The notes under the pieces were generated by a model that was not told where the DNA came from, made no database searches, and worked only from the letters and a program-made list of their open reading frames with translations. Shown piece after piece: positions 9,535 to 20,400 of a stretch of DNA of 26,904 nt. A program made the translations under genes and the position numbers. Origin of the DNA: Gryganskiella cystojenkinii (Eukaryota; Mortierellomycota; Mortierellomycetes; Mortierellales; Mortierellaceae); assembly GCA_015852425.1 (NCBI GenBank), contig JAAAIG010000538.1:1-26904 (forward strand). The letters are read 5' to 3'. How positions within the stretch are numbered: position 1 is the stretch's first letter; each line of letters opens with the position of its first letter.

Positions 9535-11733
9535 ATGGACTCGGAGCACGAGAGCGAGGACGACTTTCAGAATGACGATACCAGGACGGAAGATGGCTCG
9601 GAGCGGGGCGATGTGGAGGACGGTAATGTTCATTAATGGGGAGGTTTTTTTTATCCGATGGACAAGAATCCAAAAGATTCGTAACGCTGATGTTCGCCTT
9701 CTCTCGCCTTTATGTCGATACTTGTAGACGCCACCCTCAACTTAGCATCTACGCCTGCACCACCGGCCAATGATTCAGCCATCGAGGCAAGGAGACTCAC
9801 CCCGCTGACTCTCCAGCCAAATGTCCTGGACTGCAAAACGTTCGATATCATGCCTTGCGTATGTCCATTGTAGACCTCGGGACGCCAGGCTCTTCGACAA
9901 TGCTGTGCTGCATTCTTGTGAAATTAACGTTATTAACTGGATGGCTGAAACTATGGATTGGATAGGCTTTGGCTGTACACCCATGCAATATCTACGCGCT
10001 TGCGGCGACTCAATGTATGCGATGGATCTTTACCGGATCAGAAGATGGATATATTCGAAAATACGACTTTTTTGCGTCCATGAATGGTAAAACTCCACTG
10101 ACGGCGACGCAAAGGCATGGACAGGTCGAATCTGTGACCAAGGTATGTCAAGTGGACGGAATGCAATTTTTCGGGTAATTGTTATCGGCGATCTGATGAA
10201 TATGTGCTCAACGGTTCAAATCTCGGTTGTATCTTTTTAGGCGGGAATCTTGACTTCTTATTGGGAGAATGAAGAACAACCCTACAAGGCACCGACAACT
10301 TTGAGCGAAGATGGAATGACAATTGCAGTCCCAGGGACAAGCGCATCTTCGAAACCGTCAGATATGGACGTTGATATGAACACCGTTAAGCGTGAAGGAT
10401 CTATGGATCGAGGATTGACGCCACTGGCTCACAGAGCCTCGTCGCCGTTTGAGGAGTCAAAAATGTCTGCCGTCTACAGTCTGGATTGCCACTCGGAGGC
10501 GATCTTTGCCATCTCAGGACTTGAAAGCGGAGCAATCAATCTGTGGACTCCTAGACATGAAGAAGGCACCTGCCATCACGTCTTTCGACAACATACAGCG
10601 CCTGTATCTGCGCTCAAGCTGACACCTGATCAGCAAGGATTCATTAGTGGATCTTGGGATCATAGTGTTGTGGTAAGAGTTTTATTTTGTGTACCACAAA
10701 GTTTTGATGGCGTCAAAGATGATACGAGTTTTCTGATGGCCCTTTGGTCTTTGTGTTCTTTTTGTTTTATGTTTTTACGATTCTTTTCGCGACAGCAATG
10801 GGATCTGAACAATGGCCAAATCGTGCGAACGTATACCGGACACGGATCTCAAATCTCTTCTTTATCTTATCAACCGTCGGGCGTGCCAACCATGGACACG
10901 GATTTGTCTAACCCAGTCACAAGCAACGCGAACGATGCGGTTTTGATGTCGACCAGTGTCGATGGAGTGATGTGTCTATGGGATCGTCGAGACCCGACAA
11001 AGATACCCAGAAAGCTGATGCCCCCAGAACGTGTGCCCCCTTGGTGCCTTTCCGCATGCTGGAGCGCAGATGGTGAACGGATATTTTGTGGTCGTCGTAA
11101 TGGAACAGGTAAATGATCTGTTTATTCGTGGACGAAGGCATGAAGAATGGTGTATCTTCCAGTATGAGCAAGATGGCTGGTGACCCCGCTGACATTGCTT
11201 TCAATTACCGTTAGTTGACGAATGGGACTTTGCTGAGGGACGACTTGTGCAATCAATCAAAATGCCAGCCAACTCTGGGCCAGTGTCCTATGTAAAAAGC
11301 GTGCCTAACAACAAGCACCTTATTTGGTAAGTTTATTTCAGGTGTCTGCTCCTTTTAAAAGAAGCTATTTGTGCATGTAGTTAACACTTCTTTGTGCTTG
11401 CCCTGCAGCGCTTCGCAAGACAACATCCGTCTTTGGAATATCACTGAGCTGGACTCCAAGTCGTCTTTGCGACCGTTCCAGATCATTGCCGGACATCACG
11501 GAGGACTGATTTCGAGCATTCGTAAGTGCAAGGGCTGTTGCGCGTTTCGACCTATTTCATTTATTCGTCCAAAAGAAAGGTTGCTGACTTTTCTATTATT
11601 ATTTTTCCTCTTTTGGGGGAAAATAGACATTGATCCGACTTGTAAATATATGATTACGACTTCAGGGAATAGAGAGTGGGAGGGACCCAGCACAAACGAC
11701 TGCCTGTTCTATCACATTCAACCCATGTTATGA
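9535..11733 (+). CDS. SPT8: SAGA complex subunit Spt8 (WD40)
   Basis: Fungal SAGA co-activator subunit that contacts TBP. Exons are 9535-9622, 9728-9858, 9966-10142, 10241-10672, 10796-11108, 11215-11326, 11409-11521 and 11627-11733, giving 490 residues. The N-terminus is acidic (SEHESEDDFQNDD), as in yeast Spt8 but much shorter. Then comes the family-specific stretch ALAVHPCNIYALAATQCMRWIFTGSEDGYIRKYDFF, NGKTPLTATQRHGQVESVTKAGILTSYWENEEQP, which is diagnostic for Spt8. WD40 blades follow: AISGLESGAINLW, ISGSWDHSVVQWDLNNGQ, STSVDGVMCLWD, FCGRRNGTVDEWD, ICASQDNIRLW and a terminal SGNREWEGPSTNDCLFYHI. A Ser/Pro linker (SMDRGLTPLAHRASSP) interrupts blades one and two. It starts only 137 bp after the uL10m stop on the same strand. 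All seven junctions keep frame. Confidence 0.93.
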
Positions 11734-11746
11734 AGTCCTATCTTGA

Positions 11747-11752
11747 AATAAA
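11747..11752 (+). terminator. Poly(A) signal of the Spt8 gene
   Basis: AATAAA 13 nt after the Spt8 stop, followed by an A/G run. The resulting 3' UTR would be very short. Assigned by motif and position. Confidence 0.5.
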
Positions 11753-12005
11753 AAAGGGGGTGTTTACCAGGGATAGACAAATCATGAGGTGGATGACAGC
11801 GAGCGTGGATGTCAAAGCACGATGACCGCTGTGCGAAGAAAAGGGCTGTGTGACTATGACAGGGTGCGCCGTTCCCTGCCCGAAAATCCAAAAAAAAACA
11901 GCCTCCGCCCTGGAGGACCGTCAGCAAACAGAAATAGAGGCTCTGTTCACTTTTTAGTGCAACATGGCTGGCAAAGAAAGTGGGGTTCTTTTTTCTTTGG
12001 TCACG

Positions 12006-12039
12006 AAAAAAAAAAAAAAATTTTCTGTTTTTTTTTTTT
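12006..12039. repeat. A15 / T12 hairpin-capable tract
   Basis: Fifteen A residues (12006-12020), then TTTTCTG, then twelve T residues. The two homopolymers could pair, but such poly(dA:dT) tracts are better known for excluding nucleosomes at promoters. Confidence 0.85.
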
Positions 12040-12095
12040 GTTTTCTTTCCATCCTTTCCATCAACCTCTGAATCATCCTCCCTCTCTCCCACTCT

Positions 12096-12119
12096 ACTGA
12101 CCAACTGACCAACTGACCA
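12096..12119. repeat. Three tandem copies of ACTGACCA
   Basis: Three exact, head-to-tail 8-bp units about 150 bp upstream of the Drs2 start codon, inside the pyrimidine-rich leader region. It could be a repeated factor site or simple slippage. Confidence 0.95.
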
Positions 12120-12271
12120 GCCCAACAGCCTACCCGTCTGTCTGTGTGTGTGCGTGTGGAACATTGTTGTCAGTCTCCTTTGCATCATCTTCCTTTTTTT
12201 CCATCAAATAATCAATTCTCGTCCCCAAAAGCCGACATCTATCCCCCTCTCTCTCCCTTTAGCAGACGATC

Positions 12272-15200
12272 ATGCGTGGGCTGTCCTCCAAAGAGTCTGA
12301 CTACTCGGATATGAACATACCACTGACCGCTGCAGAGGACAACTACGGGTTTGAGCAAGGGAGCAATAGCTCTCTCCACTCACGCTACCCACCCGACACG
12401 CCCTCGTACTCACCCTCCTCGCCACTCGCCGCCGGGAACCAACCCCGTACCAACAGCAACAAGGTCCACAAGGCACCTTCGGCCCTGTCCTCGCTCCTCT
12501 CTCTCTTCACAGGCCGATCCTCTGCGAACCAGGATGGGATCCGTATCATCTACCTCAACAACCCCGAACGCAACAGTCAGGCCAAATACCTCCACAACCG
12601 CATCTCGACCTCAAAGTACAACTACTTTACGTTCTTGCCAAAGTTCCTTTACGAACAGTTTTCAAAATACGCAAACATCTTTTTCTTGTTCACCGCATGC
12701 ATTCAGGTAATTATCGACATCAGTCGTCGTCAGCATCATTCATCATTCATCATCATCATCATCGTCATCATCATGACCTGAAAAGGTCGGATCAGGATTG
12801 TTCTTTTTTTTTTAATTGAGCCCACATCTCATGCACAATACCTTTTTATTTTTTTAATCTTGTTCTTTTAGCAAATCGATGGTGTGTCTCCAACTTCCAG
12901 ATACACGACAATAGTGCCTCTGGCCCTGGTTCTCTTCGCCACGGCTATTAAGGAGGTCATGGAGGACTTTGTAAGTGCACTTTCTCCCTGGCAAAATAGA
13001 TATTCCAGCTGGAGCCGACTGCCAAGTCGAGACAGCGGGCTTTTCTTTCTTTTTCTTTGTACAGGCGCGCTAACTCTGTGTGACCTGTGTTCAACCCCAA
13101 TTCTGTATAGAAACGACATGCCTCGGACAGCGAGACAAATGCGCGAAAATCAAAAGTCTTACAAGGAAGTACCTTCGTACCTAGAGCATGGCACTCCATC
13201 AAAGTCGGCGATATTGTTCGTGTCGAAGGAGGAGAGTCATTTCCTGGTGATTTAGTTCTTCTCAGTTCATCAGAGCCAGAGGGCATGTGCTACATCGAAA
13301 CTAGTAACCTGGACGGGTAATACTTGGCAAAGATGGATCGTCTTTTACTCTAGTGGACCAAACGCTGATCCGACATCTAATCCTCTCTCTTTTTTTTCCT
13401 GTCCACCACAGCGAAACCAATCTGAAGATTAAGCAGGCGTTACCAGAGACTGTTCATCTCATCACGCCGCTGGAGGCCTCCAACCTTGGCGGGCTGATCC
13501 GCTCGGAGCAGCCTAACAACAGTCTCTACACCTTTGAGGGAACTCTTTTGATGAATAGAACCCAAGGAACGCCCAAAGAACTACCATTAGATCCCACGCA
13601 AATTCTTCTTAGGGTAAGATATGATTATTGTCTTTGAAATCACCAGCCCTTTCCACAACGTGCCGCGTGATGTTCTGACAACCTCTTTTTTAATCTCTCC
13701 AGGGTGCCCAACTTCGGAACACTCGTTGGGTCTACGGCGTGGTCATCTTTACAGGACACGAGTCTAAACTCATGCGAAACGCCTCTGCCACACCTATCAA
13801 ACGCACTTCGGTGGAGAAGATGACGAACGTCCAGATTATCTTCCTGTTTGGCATCTTGCTGGCAATGTCCCTCGCCAGTGCAATTGGAAACATGGTTATC
13901 ACCAACAAAAACCTTGATCAGCTTTCCTATATCGGACTCACCACCTCGACATGGGCGGATTTCGGACGCAACATCTTGACGTTCCTTATCTTGTACAACA
14001 ATTTGATTCCTATCAGTTTGATGGTCACCATGGAGGTCGTCAAGTTTTGGCAGGCACAACTCATTAACTCGGATTTGGACATGTATTACGAAAAGACTGA
14101 TACCCCAGCCTTGGCTCGTACCTCTTCCCTCGTGGAGGAGCTGGGACAGATCGAATACATCTTTTCGGACAAGACAGGGACGTTGACCTGCAATGAAATG
14201 GAATTCCGACAATGTTCGATTGCAGGCTTGGCCTACGCCGATGTCGTTGAAGAAGGGAAGCAAGCCCATATCGAGGACGGAATGGAGGTCGGTGTCCACG
14301 ATTTCAAGCAGTTGGATGCTAACCTGCGAAACCACCCAACGAGCAACGTCATTGACGAGTTCCTAACCTTGCTCGCCGTTTGCCATACTGTCATTCCTGA
14401 GCGTCAAGAGAATAATCCCTCAGGTATGTATAAGAACTTTGGACTGGTCCACAATTGCAAGAGCTATTTCGATACTCATGATTGTTTTAATATTTGATAT
14501 TCTAGAAATCATATACCAAGCATCGTCTCCGGACGAGGGTGCTCTTGTCTCTGGAGCTGCTCAGTTGGGATACCAGTTTACCACTCGACGCCCACGCTCC
14601 GTCAACATCCAGGTGGGCCGTAATGACCTGGAATATGAAATTTTGAACGTCTGCGAATTTAACTCTACAAGAAAACGCATGTCGACCATTGTTCGCGGAC
14701 CAGACAGGAAAATCAAGCTGTATTGCAAGGGAGCCGACACTGTCATTCTGGAACGTCTTGGCAGCGAAAACGAATTTGTGGACGCTACCATGCAACATCT
14801 AGAGGATTATGCGACAGAGGGTCTTCGAACGCTTTGTGTGGCCATGCGAGAGATTCCCGAGAAAGAATACCAGCATTGGGTTCAAATCTATGATCGGGCC
14901 GCCACAACGATTCAGAACCGAGGCGACGAACTTGACAAGGCCGCAGAGTTGATCGAAAAGAACCTGTTTTTGCTTGGAGCTACCGCCATTGAGGACAAGC
15001 TTCAGGATGGAGTTCCAGAGACGATCCATACCCTCCAACAGGCCGGCATCAAGGTCTGGGTTCTTACTGGCGATCGGCAAGAAACGGCCATCAACATTGG
15101 ATATAGCTGCAAGCTTATTCAAGAAGACATGTCGCTCATCATCTGCAACGAGTCTACGCATTGGGAAACAAAGGAGTTCTTAGAGAACAAGGTCAAGGCC

Positions 15201-16781
15201 ATCAAATCGACATACCAACGTGGAGACGACATTGAGCCTCTTGCCCTTATCATTGATGGAAAGTCTCTTGGTTTCGCTCTTGAGAAGGACGTGGAAAAGG
15301 TTTTCTTGGAACTGGCGGTCCTTTGCAAAGCTGTTGTCTGCTGTCGTGTCTCTCCTCTTCAAAAGGCTCTTGTTGTCAAACTTGTCAAGCGCAATTTGAA
15401 CGCCATTCTTTTGGCTATCGGAGATGGAGCCAACGATGTCTCGATGATCCAGGCTGCCCACGTCGGCGTTGGTATTTCTGGATTGGAAGGTTTGCAAGCG
15501 GCGCGCAGTGCCGACTTTGCTATCTCGCAGTTCCGATTCTTGAAGAAACTACTTTTGGTCCATGGCGCGTGGAGTTATCAGCGACTCAGCAAGCTGATCC
15601 TGTTCAGTTTCTACAAGAATATTTGCCTATACACGACGCAGTTTTGGTATGCCTTTTACAACGGCTTTTCCGGTCAAACCGTATACGAGTCCTGGACAAT
15701 TTCCCTGTACAATGTCGCCCTGACGGTCCTGCCACCTTTGTCGCTTGGCATTTTCGATCAGTATGTCAGCGCCAGGATGCTTGATCGTTACCCTCAAATG
15801 TATATGCTCGGACAAAAGAGCGAATTCGTAAGTCTTAGAGTTTTTAAGAAAATGCAGGGTTTTTTGCAATGGACATCCAAGCAGTGATCGATTCTGACAT
15901 CATTTCAACTTGACTCTGTTTAGTTCAACGTTAAGACATTCTGGGGCTGGGCCATCAACGCCATTTACCACTCAGTCTTAATCTTTTTCGCTGTCGCGTT
16001 CATCTTCAGGAGTGACCTGATCCTCACTAACGGTACCATCGCTGGAGCTTGGGTCATGAGTGTCACATTATATACAGCCGTGTTGGCCACCGTGTTGTGG
16101 AAGGCCGCCCTTATTACTGAGTAAGTCTCCTTTTCTTTTACTGGTTATATCTGACAATCTATGTTTGAAGTGAGAGGTAACTGGTATTTCTCTCATCTCT
16201 TGTCTACTCGTCCTAAATTTACTTCTATGCTCTGATCCATTCATCACAGTCTCTGGACAAAGTACGCGTACATTTCTGTTCCAGGATCGATGTTGTTCTG
16301 GATGGGCTTTTTCCCTATTTTTGCCGTCGTCGGAGCCAAGATTGGATTAACCCCAGACTACTATGGCATTGTTGCACCCCTGTATGGTCAACCAGTATTC
16401 TGGTTGACTATTATTTTGCTGCCATTGCTGTGCAACCTTCGAGACTACACGTTCAAGTAGTAAGTGATTGAAGAGATTTTTTGACTCCGAGAATCATTGG
16501 CTGATATAGTTCTGCAGAACACTCACGACTCCTGTTTTTGGCTTGATTCTAGCATGAAACGTACCTTTTTCCCCCGGACATACCACTATGTTCAGGAGAT
16601 CCAGAAGCTCAATATTCCGGACTATCGTCCTCGTATGGAGCGCTTCCGCAAGGCTGTTCACAAGGTCCGAAACATCCAGCGTCTTCGTCGCAATCGCGGT
16701 TTTGCGTTCTCGCAAAACGAGTCTGGCACGGCTCATCTTATCCGCGCCTACGATACCACTGCTCAAAAGCCCTTGGGTTAA
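12272..16781 (+). CDS. DRS2: P4-ATPase phospholipid flippase, Drs2 type
   Basis: Aminophospholipid flippase of Golgi/endosomal membranes. Exons are 12272-12706, 12872-12970, 13111-13316, 13412-13613, 13703-14423, 14506-15827, 15924-16120, 16250-16459 and 16553-16781, giving 1206 residues. The cytosolic N-terminus (about 90 residues) is Ser/Pro-rich. NRISTSKYNYFTFLPKFLYEQF opens the membrane core. The actuator loop is DGET (246-249, the P4 version of TGES). PISL is near 417-420 in TM4. The phosphorylated Asp is D470 in SDKTGTLTCNEMEF, and GDGANDVSMIQ is near 860. Six TM segments follow to YMKRTFFP. The tail holds GFAFSQ (1180-1185), the conserved element of Drs2 autoinhibition. Family, length and every junction agree. 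The Golgi role is from family knowledge. Drs2 partners with a Cdc50 subunit, which is not in this window. Confidence 0.96.
12734..12774. repeat. Imperfect (CAT)n microsatellite in Drs2 intron 1
   Basis: A run of CAT units with a few single-base interruptions inside the first Drs2 intron (12707-12871). No coding role. Confidence 0.9.
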
Positions 16782-17495
16782 AATGTAGAGCGGTTAGAAA
16801 GTCCTACATAGAAATTATAATCTCCTCGTCTCGTTCTTCTCTTTTTTTCTTTATCCTCGTTTCCCATTCTTTTCGTTTGTACTCGCAAGTTTCTATCAAA
16901 AAAGAACTGTAAAAAACAATTTCCATCTGAACATGGCTGAAACCAAAGCGACACATTTCACGCGCATAAGTTTTCACTCAAATTTGGTGGCGTGCTCTAC
17001 AATCAGAGAAAAAATTTCTTTGTCTCAGAGAAAAACGCGAACAGAAAAAAATAAACGAAAACAAGAGTGAACACACTCTTTCTTCCTTACCTTTTCTTCC
17101 TTTCTTGACTCTAACCTCCGTCTGTAAATATCCTCACCTCGCGCCCAGTAAGCTGGTTATATTTACTGCATTACGCCTTTGCAATACACACAAGCATTGG
17201 ACCTTCCCACGATCCCAGTGTATTTAACGAGCTCCCTCTTGTCCTAGTCTCCCAGTTGCTGCAAGGCGACTAACTCACCTATACAGAACGCCTGCGTAAA
17301 AGGCATCATACGAAAATCTTAAAGTACGATATCGTTCAAGTATGGTACATGCCTGATAAAAGCCATCTCCATCTTACATATTGAATAACAAACTGATAGC
17401 TGATTATTTGCCGTTGATGTTGTTGTTGTGTTGTTGTTGTTTTTTGATCTAGAACATAAACAAGGCTCTCTGTAGCTGCATCTTCAACTATCAGG
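16782..17495. promoter_or_regulatory. Upstream region of the coiled-coil gene
   Basis: 714 bp with no supported gene; this is the longest internal gap. It contains the Drs2 3' end, A/T-rich blocks around 16900-17070, and a GTT-rich repeat (about 17413-17446) next to a TAG acceptor-like site at 17450-17452. Together with a GTAAGC donor-like site at 17148 this could be a 5' UTR intron. That is unproven. Confidence 0.5.
17413..17446. repeat. Imperfect (GTT)n tract
   Basis: GTT units with small interruptions, ending in a T run, 50 nt before the coiled-coil start codon. It is equally consistent with the polypyrimidine/T-rich 3' end of a leader intron. Confidence 0.85.
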
Positions 17496-20400
17496 ATGGT
17501 CTACGCTACCCGCTCCAGGGTTGTTACACCCGATACTCCGGCCATTTTTTCTGGCCGATCCAGTGCTATCAAAAAAACAACCCACTCCAAACGCGTTATC
17601 AAGTCGGTCATGCCCTCCGCTCTCAAAAAAAAGATGGTCATTGATCCCGAGGATGCCCATTCGCGACATATTCGTGATGGTAAGGACCACCATGTAGTAG
17701 AGAATGATGGCCTTAATCACCATCACATTTGGTATAAAGACTTCGCAGGGAGTGATGCAATGGATCTCGAACTCGCCCCTGGCCCTCAGCCTCGCTCTCA
17801 AAAATCCTCCAAGACCTCTGCAGCTGAGAATAACTATGGTCCATCTCACGCTGGCCATACGCCTAGAAAGCATGCCTTGGATGGCTTTGAAGACCATATC
17901 CAGAGCAGCCTATCAAGTCGTGCTAAAATTGGGCTGGCCAAAGTTGCCAAGAAAGTAGCGGAAGCGACTGCCAACCTCACTTCGACCCGCTCAAGAAATG
18001 AAGCAGATGCGAACATCCTTGGATATGACCTTCGGGATGGCCATCACGGTGGCTCTGATCACACCCTAAAGGCGCCTGCGAACTCCATAACGACTAAGCG
18101 AACATCGCCATCCTCGACCAAGAAAACCACTCTCAGTCACGGTGTGGCTCACACGGTCACAACAAAATCCGTCACGCCAATGCGCCAGATAGTAGAGGTG
18201 CATCTCGACGGGCGGAATGCAACAACCCATCACTACCAAGGCAGCAACAGTACCATGACCACAACTACGACTACGACAGCAAACAAGGCGCTCCAGAAGG
18301 ACCAGCATCAGCGCCTGGCCCAGGATGAAGTTGCGACCCGAATCTTGACGCAAAAGTCGCAGCTGGATCGCCAAAAGGCGCGCGATGCCATCTTGTCGTT
18401 GGACAATGACGTTTTGTTGCTTCAGAAACTCCTTCAAGAGAAAGAGGAAGCACTCCGTGCTGCTGAGGCGCGTACTTCAGAGTTTCAACAAGTGACGATC
18501 CGCACTGAAACGTTAACACGAGAGATCCACGACCTCGAGATTACGATCCGTGACCTCCGCACGAATCTTCATTCTAAGGATAAAGTCCTGAAAGAGACGC
18601 AGCAGCAACTCAAACAAGATCGTCACCACGGGCAAGAACAGCAACACTTACTCCAGCTCGAAATCTCAAAGTTGAACAAGAACCTCAAGGCCAAGGAGCA
18701 CGTTCAAGAGTACTCTCAGCGCATCCAAAGCGACCTGGACAAGGCCAACAAGCAACACGCCCGACACATCGTAGAGATCCGCGAGACCAAGGAGGCGCTT
18801 AAGGGTCGTGAGGCGGATCTGAAGAATGCGCACTCGACCACGCAAGGATTAGAGCGCAGCAATCACAAGCAATATGAAGTGATCTCGCGTCTCGGAAATG
18901 AGGTTGAAGTAATGAGAAAGAGCATGGCTGAGCGCGAGCGTGAGCTTAAGGATTGTCACAGTAAGATGAAGGTACTAGAAGGGTCGCAACAAAAGGTGCA
19001 TACCTTGGGACTCCAGATCCAGAACCTGCGCGATCAGCTGGCGGACTCAGAGCGCCAGTGCCACGAACTCGAGAAGACCAACAAGACTCTTGCCAAGGAC
19101 AGCAGTCGCTTGGAAAAGCTTGCGGACAATGTTCGCATTCTCAAGGACGACATCAAAGACCGCGAGATCCAGCTCGGCAAGGCGCTAAAGTCCATTAAAG
19201 AATTCGAGATCTACAAAGACCAAGCTGAATCTCTGGAGGAGGAATTGGAGGAGTTGCGTGATCAGGTTATCGTACAAGAGAAGCATCTTACATACCTTGA
19301 GCATGCTTTGGAGGCACATGACAACTGTGCTGGCCACGCCTTGAAGCTCCAGGACCAGATCGACATACTGAAAAACGTGATCCACGAAAAGGAGACTATG
19401 ATCGTGGCTCTGGAAGAGGCTAATCTAGGTCTCAGCCAGAAAGATGATCGTATCCAAACTCTCCAGGCCGAAGTCAAGACTATCCTTCACGAAATGGAAG
19501 CCAAAGAGCGTGCAGCCCAAAAACTCAAGCAAAAGGCAGACCATGACCTAGCGAAGGTTAGCTCCACTGCGAACGTCCTCCGCACCGAAGTTGAGGGCCT
19601 TCGCCAAGAACTGGTAGACAAAATTCAGTTGCTTAAGAGTGCACAAAAAGACGGTGTCGCGCTCGATGCTGAAAAAGAAAAAAACATGACCTTGACGGTG
19701 GAGATCACTCGTCTTGAAAAAATTGTGGCCGAAAAAGACCGTCAGGTAACCGATCTTGAAAAGGTTGCGGCGAGCATGAGACACCATTCCGACCGAGCAG
19801 ATCAACTAGAGCTGCAGGTCAAGAAACTTGAGAAAGACGCACGACAAGCCCGGCAGGAAGCTGATCGAGCTGCTGTTGACTTGGCAACGACCTCTTCGAC
19901 TGTCGCTGACCTTGTAATTGAGGTTGACACATTGCACGAGAAACTCGACCTTTCTGAGAAAGAATCCTACCACAGTAAGAAGGCCGCCGACCAAACCGCA
20001 AAAGATTTAGTCGCCGCCTCATCGACTGCTAGCCAGCTGGTGGTTGAAGTCGAATCTCTCCGCGAGCAGTACGACCTTAAAGAAAGGCAATTGGCGCACG
20101 CTAACAAGAACGCCAAAGATCTTGAGCGCAAAGCTGCGCAGGTGCAGGATCTCTTGGCGAAGATCACTGATCTTGAAGAATCCTCCCGTCTCCATATTGC
20201 CCGTGCCCTCAAAGCTGAAGACAGAGCCAAGGCGCTAGAGGAGGATATACAGTCCACGGAGGCTCGCGTTAGCAGTCTTCAGCACCAACTTCACACCAAG
20301 GAAATCGATCTCGGCGCCTCCCTTGAGAAGGCCAGCAAGGATCAGAAAGCCACGTCACAGCATTTAGAGGAAATGCGTGGTGTTGTTGCGGACTTGAAGA

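Larger units (their letters stand above)
11734..12271. promoter_or_regulatory. Spt8-Drs2 intergenic region
   Basis: 538 bp, no supported gene. It begins with the Spt8 3' UTR and then holds an A15 run followed shortly by a T12 run (12006-12039). A long pyrimidine-rich stretch leads into the Drs2 start and contains three exact copies of an 8-mer. Pyrimidine-rich tracts directly upstream of the start codon are common in fungal promoters. Confidence 0.6.

Noticed and set aside
11718..12188. 156-codon open frame on the minus strand between Spt8 and Drs2
   Set aside because: It translates homopolymer and pyrimidine-rich DNA into Lys/Phe runs, overlaps the Spt8 3' end and has no recognisable domain.
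12734..12774. CAT-rich stretch considered as a small CRISPR-like or tandem array
   Set aside because: It is a simple trinucleotide repeat inside an intron, with no spacers.
13640..14335. 231-codon open frame on the minus strand inside Drs2
   Set aside because: Exactly opposite the exon carrying the DKTGT motif; codon bias on the coding strand explains it.
17413..17446. GTT-rich tract considered as a coding Val/Leu or Gln/Asn repeat
   Set aside because: No open frame extends through it; it lies directly before the start codon and fits a leader or intron end.
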